Positions 9,992 through 19,215 of a stretch of DNA of 64,000 nucleotides are shown here, piece by piece. Made by a program: the position numbers and the translations under genes. This stretch comes from Nocardia sp. NBC_00565 (GTDB taxonomy: Bacteria; Actinomycetota; Actinomycetes; Mycobacteriales; Mycobacteriaceae): positions 7,502,001 to 7,566,000 of the forward strand of contig NZ_CP107785.1 in NCBI RefSeq assembly GCF_036345915.1, given 5' to 3'. Within the stretch, counting starts at the first letter, position 1. The number at the start of each line of letters is the position of its first letter. Below the pieces are notes generated by a model. That model had not been told where the DNA came from. It was given only the letters and a program-made list of their open reading frames with translations, and did no database searches.

Positions 9992-11683
9992 ATGGGATCG
10001 AGCCCAACTCGGGGAACCCGAAGTCGAGTCATGTGGGCGGCACCGGTTGTCGCGCTGAGCCTGATCGCGGCGGGTTGTGGTGCGGGCGGCGATTCGACGG
10101 CGGGGCTGTCGGACACGCTGGGCACGACCAACGACATCAACCCGAAGAGCGTCGACGAACTGCGCGATGGCGGGAATCTGCGGCTGGCGACCACGACGTA
10201 CCCGGCGAACTGGAACACGCTGTCCAACGACGGCAATGACGGTGAAATCGCCGATATCGAGCGATCGATGATGCCGCGCGCTTTCGATACCGATGCCGCG
10301 GGCGAATTGTCGATCAATAAGGACTATTTCACCGATATCGCGCTGACCAGCACCAACCCACAGCAGGTCACCTACACGATCAACCCGAAAGCTGTCTGGT
10401 CCGACGGCAATCCGATCACCTGGGAAGACATGAAGTCCGAGGCCGACGCGCTCAGCGGCAAGGACAAGCGCTTCCTGATCGCCATCACCAATGGTTTCGA
10501 ATTCGTGGACAAGGTGGAGCGCGGCGTCGACGACCGCCAGGCCATCCTGACCTTCAGCCATCCCTACGCCGAGTGGCGCGGCCAGTTCGCAGGCAACGCT
10601 GCACTGTTCCCGAAATCCGTGACCGCCGACCCGGATTCGTTCAACAACAGCCTGGCCAACGCGATGGGGCCGAGCGCGGGACCGTTCCAGGTCGTCTCGA
10701 CCGACCGTGCACAGGGTCGAATCGTGCTGGGCCACAATCCGAAATGGTGGGGTAACAAGCCCAAGCTCGACACCATCACCTACAGCGTGCTCGATCACTC
10801 CGCGTGGACGACGGCGCTGCAGAACAACGAGCTCGACCTGATACAGCTCACCACGGTCGACGACGTTCAGACAGTGCGCAATACCGGGGGCCTGGTGGTA
10901 CGCCGCGCGCCGGGTAATCGCTGGCGCCACATCACCTTCAATGGGGCGCCGGGGTCCATCCTGTCGGATCCGAAGGTGCGAGTGGCCGTCTCGAAGGCCA
11001 TCGATCGGCAGGCGATCGTCACCGCGATCCAGAACGGACTCGTCGAGAATCCGAAGCCGCTGAACAATCACATCTTCCTGCAGGGGCAGGCCGGCTACCA
11101 GGACAACAGCCTGGGCTTCGACCCCGAGGCCGCCGCGCGCGAACTCGACGCGGCGGGGTGGAAACTCAATGGCGACGTCCGGGAGAAGGACGGGCGCAAA
11201 CTCGTCATCCGCGATGTCATGTACAACGATCCGACCTGGGTGCAGATCGCCCAGATCATCCAGCAGAACCTCGCGAAGATCGGTGTGGGGCTGACCATCG
11301 ATACCAAGCCGGGCGCCGGATACTTCACCGACGTCATCCAGCCGGGCGACTTCGACGCCGCCCAGTTCATCTGGTCCGGTGACGCATTCGCATTCAGCAG
11401 TATTCGTCAGGCGTACTACTACGACCCGAACGACCTGCAGGGCAATTACGCCCGCGTCGGTTCACCGGAACTCAATGCGCTGATCGACCGCACCCTCTCG
11501 GAACTGGATCCGAAAAAGGCGCTCGAGCTGGCCAACGAGGTGGATCGACAGGTCTTCGAGGAGGGTCACTCACTGCCACTGATGCAGAGCGACGGCAGCT
11601 TCGGCGTGCGTGCCGAACTCGCCAATGTCGGTTCCCCCGGCCTCGCGTCCTACGACTACACCAAGATCGGATTCGTGAAATGA
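9992..11683 (+). CDS. Peptide-binding lipoprotein, SBP_bac_5 family (copy 1)
   Basis: A 563-residue solute-binding lipoprotein. A purine-rich ribosome site (GGGAGAG) precedes ATG 9992. The signal peptide ends in lipobox LIAAGC, so it is anchored outside the membrane. The mature part has the family-5 fold: GTTNDINPKSVDELRDGGNLRLA at the front, the YTINPKAVWSDGNPITWED signature and the ISKAIDRQ-like motif (VAVSKAIDRQAI). It delivers substrate to the DppBC permease. It is the first of three tandem paralogs that share almost the same landmarks. Its stop overlaps the next start (ATGA). Confidence 0.92.
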   Translation: MGSSPTRGTRSRVMWAAPVVALSLIAAGCGAGGDSTAGLSDTLGTTNDINPKSVDELRDGGNLRLATTTYPANWNTLSNDGNDGEIADIERSMMPRAFDTDAAGELSINKDYFTDIALTSTNPQQVTYTINPKAVWSDGNPITWEDMKSEADALSGKDKRFLIAITNGFEFVDKVERGVDDRQAILTFSHPYAEWRGQFAGNAALFPKSVTADPDSFNNSLANAMGPSAGPFQVVSTDRAQGRIVLGHNPKWWGNKPKLDTITYSVLDHSAWTTALQNNELDLIQLTTVDDVQTVRNTGGLVVRRAPGNRWRHITFNGAPGSILSDPKVRVAVSKAIDRQAIVTAIQNGLVENPKPLNNHIFLQGQAGYQDNSLGFDPEAAARELDAAGWKLNGDVREKDGRKLVIRDVMYNDPTWVQIAQIIQQNLAKIGVGLTIDTKPGAGYFTDVIQPGDFDAAQFIWSGDAFAFSSIRQAYYYDPNDLQGNYARVGSPELNALIDRTLSELDPKKALELANEVDRQVFEEGHSLPLMQSDGSFGVRAELANVGSPGLASYDYTKIGFVK

Positions 11684-13365
11684 CCACAGCACGCATCGCC
11701 CGGCAGCGCCGGGTCGGAATTCGGATCGCGGCGCCGGCCGTCGCCATCGCGCTGATCCTGTCGGGGTGTGGGTCGGGCGATGACGTGACGGCGGGGTCCA
11801 GCACGATCGGCACCTCCAACGACATCAACCCGAAGGACGCGAGTGAGCTGCGTGACGGCGGGAATCTGCGCCTGGCGCTGACGAATTTCCCGGCGACCTT
11901 CAACGCATCACATGTCGACTCGGATGCTGAGGTCGCCGATCTGGTCGGGTGGACGCTGCCGAGTTCGGTCAAATCGGATGCGGCGGGCGACATCACCACC
12001 GACACCAACTACTTCACCGAGATCAAACTCACCAATACGAACCCCCAGACGATCGTCTACACGATCAATCCCAAGGCCGCCTGGACTGATGGGACGCCGA
12101 TTACCTGGGAGGACCTGAAATCCCAGGCCGATGCGCTCAGCGGGCGCAATCCCGCCTTCCAGGTAGCCGCGACCCAGGGCTACGCCCAGATCGGCACGAT
12201 CGAACGCGGTATCGACGACCGGCAGGCGATCATCACCATGGCCCAGCACTACGCGGAATGGCAGGGCCTGTTCAGCACGGTATATCCGAAGGCGTCGACC
12301 GCGACCCCGCAGGCCTTCGACGATGTCGACCGCAATGGGCTCGCGGTATCCGCGGGTCCGTTCATGATCACCTCGATCGACAAGGCACAGCAGCGAATCG
12401 TGCTGAGCCGCAATCCGAAGTGGTGGGGGGACACCCCGAAGCTGGATACCGTCACCTACAGCGTGCTCGACTACTCCGCCCGGCTGAACGCGCTGCAGAA
12501 CAGTGAACTGGATTCGGCGACGGTATCCGGCATCGACGAGGTCAAGACCGCCTCGAACGCGCCGGGTATCAAGGTGCGGCGCGCACCGGCGGCGCGGTTC
12601 TCGCACTTCACCTTCAACGGCGCACCCGGCTCGATCCTCGCGGATCCCAAACTGCGCGTCGCCATTTCGAAGGGGATCGACCGGCAGGCCATCGCGACCT
12701 CGGCCCAGCAGGGCGTCGTCGTCGACCCCAAACCGCTCAACAACCACATCTTCATGTCGGGTCAGAAGGGCTACCAGGACAACGCGGCCTCAGTGGCCTA
12801 CAACCCCGAACTGGCCGCCAAGGAACTCGACGATCTCGGGTGGAAGCTCAACGGTGACGTCCGCGAAAAGGACGGCCGCAAGCTGGAAATCCGCGATGTG
12901 ATGTACCAACAGGAGAGCTGGGTGCAGATGGCCCAGATCGCGCAGCAGAACCTGGCCAAGATCGGCGTCAAGCTGGTCATCCAGACCTATCCGGGCAATG
13001 GCCTTTTCACCGATGTGGTCGACCCGGGCAACTTCGATATGGTCCAGTTCACCTGGAGCGGTGGCATTCTCCCGCTCGGCGCGCTGCCGCAGATCTACGC
13101 CTATGACCCGGCGAACACGCTGAGCAACAAGGGCAAGATCGGTTCGCCCGAATTGAACAAGCTGATCGAGCAGACCATTGCCGAACTGGATCCCGATAAG
13201 GCCATCGAGCTGGCGAACCAGTGCGACAAGATGATCTTCGACGAGGGCTTCTCGCTGCCCATCGTGCAGTCCGCAGGCACCGTCGCGGTGCGCGACGGGC
13301 TGGCCAACTACGGCGCGTTCGGCCTGGCCTCGGCGGATTACACCAAGATCGGATTCGTGAAATGA
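11680..13365 (+). CDS. Peptide-binding lipoprotein, SBP_bac_5 family (copy 2)
   Basis: A 561-residue paralog of its neighbours, with lipobox LILSGC and the same INPKAAWTDGTPITWED signature. It retains GTSNDINPKDASELRDGGNLRLA after the signal peptide. Differences from copy 1 are spread throughout, including the region around the predicted pocket, so these are diverged duplicates rather than recent repeats. ATGA overlaps on both sides imply one transcript and coupled translation. A separate ligand range for each copy is the natural inference but is not shown by sequence. Confidence 0.92.
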   Translation: MTTARIARQRRVGIRIAAPAVAIALILSGCGSGDDVTAGSSTIGTSNDINPKDASELRDGGNLRLALTNFPATFNASHVDSDAEVADLVGWTLPSSVKSDAAGDITTDTNYFTEIKLTNTNPQTIVYTINPKAAWTDGTPITWEDLKSQADALSGRNPAFQVAATQGYAQIGTIERGIDDRQAIITMAQHYAEWQGLFSTVYPKASTATPQAFDDVDRNGLAVSAGPFMITSIDKAQQRIVLSRNPKWWGDTPKLDTVTYSVLDYSARLNALQNSELDSATVSGIDEVKTASNAPGIKVRRAPAARFSHFTFNGAPGSILADPKLRVAISKGIDRQAIATSAQQGVVVDPKPLNNHIFMSGQKGYQDNAASVAYNPELAAKELDDLGWKLNGDVREKDGRKLEIRDVMYQQESWVQMAQIAQQNLAKIGVKLVIQTYPGNGLFTDVVDPGNFDMVQFTWSGGILPLGALPQIYAYDPANTLSNKGKIGSPELNKLIEQTIAELDPDKAIELANQCDKMIFDEGFSLPIVQSAGTVAVRDGLANYGAFGLASADYTKIGFVK

Positions 13366-15035
13366 GATCGAAAGTTCGCATCAGGTGCGCCATTCCGGTC
13401 GTCGCGCTCGGCTTGATCGTGACCGGTTGTTCGGATAACAGCGTGACTCCCGGCACGGTCGATATCGGCAGCACCAATGACATCAACCCGAGGGATCGCA
13501 GCGAACTGCGCGACGGCGGCAATCTGCGACTGGCCATCACCAACTTCCCGGAGAACTTCAACTATCTGCATATCGACGGCACGACCGACACCACGGCCTC
13601 GGTGATCAATCCGACGATGCCGTCCCCCTGGGTGAGCAATGCCGCGGGAGAACTCACCGTTGATCACAACTACTTCACCGATATCAAGCTGACGAATACC
13701 AGCCCCCAGCAGGTCACCTACACGATCAACCCGCAGGCCGTATGGTCCGACGGCAGCCCGATCACCTGGGCAGACCTGCAATCCGAGGCGGCCGCGCTGA
13801 GCACCAGGGACCCTGGCTTCCTCATCTCCTCACCCAGCGGGTTCGACCGGGTAGAGAAGGTCGAACGGGGCGTGGATGATCGGCAGGCGATCGTCACCTT
13901 CAACAAGCCGTATGCCGAATGGCAGAGTCAATTCAGTCCGCTGTATCCGAAGTCTGTCACCGCCACCCCGGATACGTTCAGCAACGCCGATCACGACACC
14001 CTTCCGGTCAGCTCGGGTCCGTTCATGGTCACCGGCATCGATCGCGCGCAGAACCGGATCACGCTGGGCCGCAATCCGAAATGGTGGGGCGATGCCCCGA
14101 AACTGGACACGATCACACTCAGCGTGCTCGACGATTCCGCGGTGCTGCCCGGGATCCAGAACAACGAGATCGACTACGCCTATATGTCCGGCATCGAGAA
14201 TGTGACCGGCGCGAAGAACTCGAAGAATGTGGTGCTGCGGCGCACGCCCGAGCCCAGTTGGTCGCATCTGACCTTCAATGGCGGTAAGGGCGCCCTGCTC
14301 GAGGATCCGCAACTGCGCATTGCCATTTCGAAGGCGATCGACCGGCAGGCCCTGGTGAGCGCCGCCCAGAACGGTGTCGTCGACAATCCGACGCCGCTGA
14401 ACAACCACATCTATATGAAGGGCCAGAAGGGCTACCAGGACAATTCGTCGCCCATCGCATTCGACCCGGATGAGGCGGCGCGGATGCTCGACGCGCTCGG
14501 GTGGAAGCTCAATGGCGATGTCCGCGAAAAGGATGGCCGCAAGCTGGAACTGCGCGATGTGATGTACCAGCAGGAAGCCTGGGTGCAGACCGCGCAGATC
14601 GTGCAGCAGAACCTGGCGAAGGTCGGGGTGAAGCTGACCATCCAAACCGTGCCGGGCCAAGGGTTGTTCAAGGACGTGATCGATCCGGGCAACTTCGATA
14701 TCGCCCAGTTCAGCTGGGGTGGCAGTGTGCTCCCGCTGGGGGCGCTGCCCCAGATCTACGCCTATGACCCGAACAACCCGAACAGTCAGTTGAGCAACAA
14801 GGCTCGGATCGGTTCACCGGAACTGAATGCGCTGATCGAAGAGACCATTGCCGAACTGGATCCGGCAAAGGCCATCGAGCTGGCGAACAAATGCGATCAG
14901 ATGATCTTCGCCGAAGGCTATTCGATCCCTCTGCAACAGGCCTCGGGCACTTACGCCGTGCGCGATAACCTCGCCAACTACGGCGCGTTCGGCCTCGCCT
15001 CCCCCGACTACACCAAAGTCGGCTTCCTGAAGTGA
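13362..15035 (+). CDS. Peptide-binding lipoprotein, SBP_bac_5 family (copy 3)
   Basis: A 557-residue third paralog. ATG 13362 overlaps the previous stop by ATGA and gives a clean signal peptide with lipobox LIVTGC; an upstream extension of the frame to 13221 would overlap copy 2 and is rejected. It keeps GSTNDINPRDRSELRDGGN and INPQAVWSDGSPITWAD. Copies 2 and 3 resemble each other more than copy 1, for example in LPLGALPQIYAYDP near the C-terminus. The stop is joined to the following membrane-protein gene by a GTGA overlap. Confidence 0.92.
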   Translation: MRSKVRIRCAIPVVALGLIVTGCSDNSVTPGTVDIGSTNDINPRDRSELRDGGNLRLAITNFPENFNYLHIDGTTDTTASVINPTMPSPWVSNAAGELTVDHNYFTDIKLTNTSPQQVTYTINPQAVWSDGSPITWADLQSEAAALSTRDPGFLISSPSGFDRVEKVERGVDDRQAIVTFNKPYAEWQSQFSPLYPKSVTATPDTFSNADHDTLPVSSGPFMVTGIDRAQNRITLGRNPKWWGDAPKLDTITLSVLDDSAVLPGIQNNEIDYAYMSGIENVTGAKNSKNVVLRRTPEPSWSHLTFNGGKGALLEDPQLRIAISKAIDRQALVSAAQNGVVDNPTPLNNHIYMKGQKGYQDNSSPIAFDPDEAARMLDALGWKLNGDVREKDGRKLELRDVMYQQEAWVQTAQIVQQNLAKVGVKLTIQTVPGQGLFKDVIDPGNFDIAQFSWGGSVLPLGALPQIYAYDPNNPNSQLSNKARIGSPELNALIEETIAELDPAKAIELANKCDQMIFAEGYSIPLQQASGTYAVRDNLANYGAFGLASPDYTKVGFLK

Positions 15036-15910
15036 AATTCGGACCGGGCCAGCCTCTGGCCTACCCGATCGGCGTGACGATCGGCGCCCTGGCCGTATGC
15101 CTGGCCTGGGCGCCGTTCGCCTACTTGGACCAGCTCGCGGCCTTGGCGACGGTGGGGTTGGCCATCCTGGGCTACACGGGTTTTCAGCTCGCCATAGCAC
15201 TGGGGCTTGTGTCGAATGGATTGGCGGACATCTACTCGCGCCGGGCGGACGGCACGAATGCGGCGCGCGGCGGCGCGGGCAAGGACCCGAACATTAGCGA
15301 CGCAGACACCAGGAGCAGCGACGACGGAAGCAGCACCCCCGACGCAGCCACCGGCGGCGACATCGAAACCAGCGGCACCGACGCCGGCAGCAGCGCTGAG
15401 GCAGGCACGGGGAGCATCGGCGGGCGGAGCACCTCCCATAGCGACGAGGCGCGCACCGTCGAGATCAAGCGGCTGCGGCAACAGCACCGGCTGGTCAGCC
15501 GCTCCTGGCTCGAGATCACCGAGAACTACCGAACACGCTGGCTGCCAGTGTTTTTCGATCCGGCACTAGTCGAGCTGACCGAGACCGAAGCCAAGGTGAC
15601 CGGCCGATCCGTCGATACCACCACCATCCACTTCTATCCCTCCGGTAGGGCCCGCGCCGCCGAACCGCCGGGCCGCCTGATCGACAATCCGTCCCGACTG
15701 GACCCCGACGCCCCGGTCCTCGCCACCGACTCGGCTCGGCTGCGCCGCCGCCTGCTCCTCGACGCCCAATCCACCGTCGCCGCCCCCTTCGTGGCCCTGA
15801 TGTGGGTCTATGTGGCCGCGGGCGGTTTCGTCGCCTTCCTCGCCGCCACCTCCGTCGCCGCCGCCACTGCCATCTGGCTGGCCGCCATCCGCGGCTCTGA
15901 TCCCAGCTGA
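15032..15910 (+). CDS. Membrane protein of unknown function, last gene of the Dpp-type operon
   Basis: A 292-residue product from GTG 15032, translationally coupled to binding protein 3. Two hydrophobic segments near the N-terminus (about 12-60) are followed by an Asp/Gly/Ser/Thr-rich, disordered-looking linker (about 75-140). A charged soluble stretch (HRLVSRSWLEITENYRTRWL) follows, then two more membrane segments at the C-terminus. I recognise no enzyme motif. The frame has strong third-position G/C and no breaks, so it looks functional. Its place in the operon suggests an accessory role in transport, but nothing in the sequence proves it. Confidence 0.7.
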   Translation: MKFGPGQPLAYPIGVTIGALAVCLAWAPFAYLDQLAALATVGLAILGYTGFQLAIALGLVSNGLADIYSRRADGTNAARGGAGKDPNISDADTRSSDDGSSTPDAATGGDIETSGTDAGSSAEAGTGSIGGRSTSHSDEARTVEIKRLRQQHRLVSRSWLEITENYRTRWLPVFFDPALVELTETEAKVTGRSVDTTTIHFYPSGRARAAEPPGRLIDNPSRLDPDAPVLATDSARLRRRLLLDAQSTVAAPFVALMWVYVAAGGFVAFLAATSVAAATAIWLAAIRGSDPS

Positions 15911-15933
15911 TCTCGCGGTCCGCAACTCCGCCC

Positions 15934-16395
15934 GGGTTTGCTCGGCGGGCATGCTCCATCCACACCCAGGGCCCAGCCGTCGTGTTGCTGCACGGTTGGC
16001 CCGAAACGTGTTGGGCCTGGAGCAAGATCGCGCCCGATCTCGCCAAGGACCATACGGTGATCGCCATCGACTTGCGCGGCTTCGGCGACTCCGGGTTCGC
16101 CGGAACCGACGACGGCGGCTACACCGCACCGGTCGTAGCCAGCGATGTGCATGCCGTGGCACAGCAGCTCAACCTTGGGTAGTTCGACCTGATCGGCCAC
16201 GACTGGGGTGGCGCGATCGCCCTGGGCTACGCCGCCCGGTACCGCTCCGACCTGAAACATCTGGTCGTCCTGGAGGCGCCGCCGACGACCGACTACCTGA
16301 ATCTCGTCCAGTCCAGGCCCGGCGTGCTGTGGTGGGACTGGTTCGCCAACGGCCCCAAGGGTGACCTCGCCGAACAGCTGATCCAACTGGTCTGA
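15934..16395 (+). pseudogene. Alpha/beta-hydrolase (epoxide hydrolase/dehalogenase type), interrupted and truncated
   Basis: The frame reads QGPAVVLLHGWPET (oxyanion HG motif), then DLRGFGDSG, then meets an in-frame TAG at 16180-16182. It continues in the same frame as FDLIGHDWGGAIALGYAARY with the Asp nucleophile elbow GHDWGG, and ends at TGA 16393. The C-terminal half with cap, acidic residue and catalytic His is absent and no proper start is visible. The one internal stop separates HGWPET from the nucleophile. Both ends lost plus an amber codon make this a dead gene. Confidence 0.8.
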
Positions 16396-16434
16396 CCACT
16401 TGACCTCCTGACCTTTGTGGCGCACAGTGCGGGT

Positions 16435-17157
16435 ATGGCGTTGCAACCTGTGGTCAAGCGGTCGGTGTCGGCGGATGTGTTCGAGCAGATCGCGGCGGAT
16501 GTGCTCAGTGGGGAGTTGGCGCCCGGGGCGACACTGCCCAGTGAGCGGCAGCTGGCCGAGGCGCTGGGGGTTTCGCGGCCTGCGGTGCGGGAGGCGCTGC
16601 AGCGGCTGGCGGCGGCCGGGCTGGTCGCGGTGCGGCAGGGGGATGCGACGACAGTGCTGGACTATCGGCGGGGAGCCGGGCTGGAGGTTTTGCCTCGGTT
16701 ACTAGTGCAGGCGGGTCAGCTGGATCCGAAAGTGGCGCGCAGCATTTTGGAGGCGCGGCTGCACAACGGGCCCAAGGTGGCTGAACTCGCGGCGAACCGG
16801 CTCGGGAAAACCGACTCCGCCACGGTGCGCGCCGCATTGGCGCACACGGTCGAAGCGCTTGCCGCCGAACAGGATCCGATCGCACAGCAGCGATACGCGA
16901 TGGAGTTCTGGGATCACGTCGTCGACGCGGCCGACTCCATCGTCTTCCGGCTGATGTTCAACATGTTGCGCACCGCCTATGAACCCGCGCTCGCGGCACT
17001 GGCCCCGATCATGTCCGCCGAGGTGGGCAATGTCGAGGCCTATCGCGAATTGGCCGCCGCCATCGTGGCGGGTCGGCCGAAACAGGCCGCTACCACGGCC
17101 CGGGCGCTACTCGAACCGGCGACCACCGCCCTGATCGACGTATTGGGAGGGCACTGA
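16435..17157 (+). CDS. GntR/FadR-subfamily transcriptional regulator
   Basis: A 240-residue regulator. The N-terminal winged helix (about 10-75) reads [20 protein letters not shown] and [20 protein letters not shown], the GntR DNA-binding signature. The all-helical C-terminal domain has the FCD-like pattern with conserved His in [13 protein letters not shown] 16435 is chosen; a GTG 18 nt upstream is possible, and neither has a strong ribosome site. In actinobacteria this type often controls lipid metabolism genes. The next gene, a membrane hydroxylase in the same direction 113 bp on, is a plausible target. Confidence 0.88.
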   Translation: MALQPVVKRSVSADVFEQIAADVLSGELAPGATLPSERQLAEALGVSRPAVREALQRLAAAGLVAVRQGDATTVLDYRRGAGLEVLPRLLVQAGQLDPKVARSILEARLHNGPKVAELAANRLGKTDSATVRAALAHTVEALAAEQDPIAQQRYAMEFWDHVVDAADSIVFRLMFNMLRTAYEPALAALAPIMSAEVGNVEAYRELAAAIVAGRPKQAATTARALLEPATTALIDVLGGH

Positions 17158-17270
17158 CCGCATTCATCGCCGACATTGCCATCCGGCGTCGGCAATCCGG
17201 ATCACTCTCGGCGGTTCGGAACATCTTTCACTCGGTGCACCACGGCACCGGCAAGCTCCAAGGAAAGACC

Positions 17271-17975
17271 ATGACGAAACCCCAGTCATCCAGCAAGGAT
17301 TCGACCACCGCGAGCGTGCGTCAGGACGAACGGCCCCTGCGTCGCGGCCTCACGCTCGGCGCCGCGTTCCGCGAATTCATTCGGCACCCCTCGCCCTGGC
17401 TGATCGGCGGCACCCTGCTCGCGGCCCTCATCGCCCGAATCATCGTGGGCGACTGGCAACTGACCGATGCCCTGGTGCCCGCGGTAATGCTCGCGTTCTT
17501 CCCGGTTTTCGAGTGGATCGTGCACGTCACGGTGCTGCACTGGCGGCCGAGACAGCTCGGCTCGATTCCGATCGATAGCGAACTGGCCCGCAAACACCGT
17601 GAGCACCATGTGGATCCGCGCAATATCCCGCTGATCTTCATCCCGACCAAGACGCTCTCGGTTCTGGTCGTCGTCCTGATCGCGCTCGCCACGCTGGCGT
17701 TTCCCCGCCTCGGTCTCGGCCTGACCTTCCTGCTGATGATCACCCTCCTCGGCTTCGGCTACGAGTGGACCCACTACCTCATCCACACCGACTACAAGCC
17801 GAAACGCTCGCTCTACCGGGCGGTTTGGCGCAATCACCGCCACCACCACTACAAGAACGAGCACTACTGGTTCACGGTGACCACCTCCGGCACCGCCGAC
17901 CGTATCCTCGGCACCTATCCCGATCCGGCGAACACGGAAACTTCCCCGACAGCCCGCCACCTGCACTCGGCCTGA
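17271..17975 (+). CDS. Fatty-acid hydroxylase / sterol-desaturase superfamily membrane enzyme
   Basis: A 234-residue membrane protein with the di-iron histidine clusters of this superfamily: ARKHREHHVDP, then EWTHYLIH between membrane segments, then NHRHHHYKNEHYWFTV. Four or so hydrophobic segments are visible. AGGAAAG lies just upstream of ATG 17271, so the earlier in-frame ATG at 17235 is not used. The family hydroxylates or desaturates lipid or isoprenoid substrates with O2; the substrate here is unknown. The GntR regulator upstream may control it. Confidence 0.87.
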   Translation: MTKPQSSSKDSTTASVRQDERPLRRGLTLGAAFREFIRHPSPWLIGGTLLAALIARIIVGDWQLTDALVPAVMLAFFPVFEWIVHVTVLHWRPRQLGSIPIDSELARKHREHHVDPRNIPLIFIPTKTLSVLVVVLIALATLAFPRLGLGLTFLLMITLLGFGYEWTHYLIHTDYKPKRSLYRAVWRNHRHHHYKNEHYWFTVTTSGTADRILGTYPDPANTETSPTARHLHSA

Positions 17976-18174
17976 AGGCGGCACGCCGGAAGCAGACCGC
18001 GTCCTCCCGGCCGCTGCCGCCCTAGCCGTCGTCCGGCCAGGCGGGATCGTTATCCACCATTCTCAGCTCGCCGCGAGCAGACCGCCCCGAATCCTGAGCA
18101 CGACCCACACAGAGCCCGGCCCGATGATCATTCGATCGACGAGCCGGGCTCTCGGCGCATCCAGGGCTTTGGTT
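17976..18174. other. Intergenic region with a 10-bp hairpin
   Basis: No gene seen. AGAGCCCGGC (18111-18120) and its exact complement (18143-18152) form a 10-bp stem with a 22-nt loop. It could end the hydroxylase transcript, although it has no U-tract. Confidence 0.4.
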
Positions 18175-18176
18175 TA

Positions 18177-18230
18177 TACCCTCACCGGGTACCGCTATCT
18201 TCTTGACTTTGTACCCTAGGGGGGTATGGT
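18177..18230 (+). promoter_or_regulatory. Copper-responsive promoter with CsoR-type operator
   Basis: The element GTACCCTAGGGGGGTAT (18211-18227) matches the CsoR operator pattern of A/T-flanked C-runs facing G-runs (TACCC...GGGGTA). It lies between a TTGACT -35 (18203-18208) and a TATGGT -10 (18225-18230) spaced 16 bp apart, so bound repressor would block RNA polymerase. A second, weaker TACCC-N5-GGGTA dyad is at 18177-18191. Genes downstream encode copper handling. No csoR gene is in the window. Confidence 0.8.
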
Positions 18231-18278
18231 AAGAACGAATTCGACGGCAGCGGCCGTCACCCGGACAGGAGCATCCCG

Positions 18279-19181
18279 ATGAACGCATCCAGCAAGTTCG
18301 CCGGATTCGCCCTCGGTCTCGCGGCGATCTTCGGGATCGCGCTCACCGTCGGCGCCACGATCGGACCGGAACCCAGTGCGCCGACGCATGATTCGAAGGC
18401 GCACGAGGCGATGGGCACGTCCAGCGAGGTCCCTGCGGGACTCATGGCCAGCGAGAACGGATACACCCTGCGCCTGGACACTCCGCAGACCGCAGCCGCG
18501 GCAAATGTCGCGGTGCGCTTGCGCATCCTGAACCGCGATGGCGCACCCGTCACCAACTACGTGCGCAGCCACGACAAGGACCTGCACCTCATTGTCGTCC
18601 GCCGGGATATGACCGCTTTCCAGCACGTGCATCCGGTGCTGGACCAGGCCGGAACCTGGAGTGTCCCGCTGGATCTCACTCGCGCCGGTGACTACCGGGT
18701 CTTCGCCGACTTCACCCCCGAAGGCGGCGAGAACCTGACCCTCGGCGCGGACCTGCGGGTCGCGGGCAACTACGATGCCCGCGCGCTGCCGGCGCCGTCG
18801 ACTACCGCGCAGGTCGGCGACTACACCGTCACGCTGGACGGCACGGTCACTCCGGGGCAGGCGTCGAAGGTGGTGCTGTCGGTCAGCCGCAACGGCAAGC
18901 CGGTCACCGATCTGCAGCCTTACCTGGCGGCCTACGGTCACCTGGTGGCCTTGCGCGCCGCCGACCTCGCCTACCTGCACGTCCATCCGGAAGGCAGCCC
19001 CGGTGACGGGGTGACTCCGGCCGGCCCCGGCATCACCTTCTACGTCGACGCGCCGAGCGCCGGAGACTACCGGCTCTTCCTCGACTTCCAGCACGAAGGC
19101 GTGGTTCGCACCGCCGAATTCACCGTCTCGGTCGCCTCCGGAGCCACTGCGGCGACCCCCGCCGCAGGACACGGCCACTGA
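18279..19181 (+). CDS. Secreted or membrane-anchored His-rich protein of the copper operon
   Basis: A 300-residue protein with an N-terminal hydrophobic segment (about 7-30) and AGGAG before ATG 18279. It has two related beta-rich modules. Each holds a matching His-rich strand: [19 protein letters not shown] in the first and [20 protein letters not shown] in the second, followed by AGTW...GDYRVFADF and [10 protein letters not shown]. The tail ends AAGHGH. The HxH motifs and the copper promoter suggest extracytoplasmic copper binding. The gene precedes copA by 34 bp. I know this protein only as a conserved companion of actinobacterial copper ATPases, with no proven biochemical role. Confidence 0.75.
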   Translation: MNASSKFAGFALGLAAIFGIALTVGATIGPEPSAPTHDSKAHEAMGTSSEVPAGLMASENGYTLRLDTPQTAAAANVAVRLRILNRDGAPVTNYVRSHDKDLHLIVVRRDMTAFQHVHPVLDQAGTWSVPLDLTRAGDYRVFADFTPEGGENLTLGADLRVAGNYDARALPAPSTTAQVGDYTVTLDGTVTPGQASKVVLSVSRNGKPVTDLQPYLAAYGHLVALRAADLAYLHVHPEGSPGDGVTPAGPGITFYVDAPSAGDYRLFLDFQHEGVVRTAEFTVSVASGATAATPAAGHGH

Positions 19182-19215
19182 TCCCTACCCTGAGTCGCAC
19201 AGAACGGAGCACACG

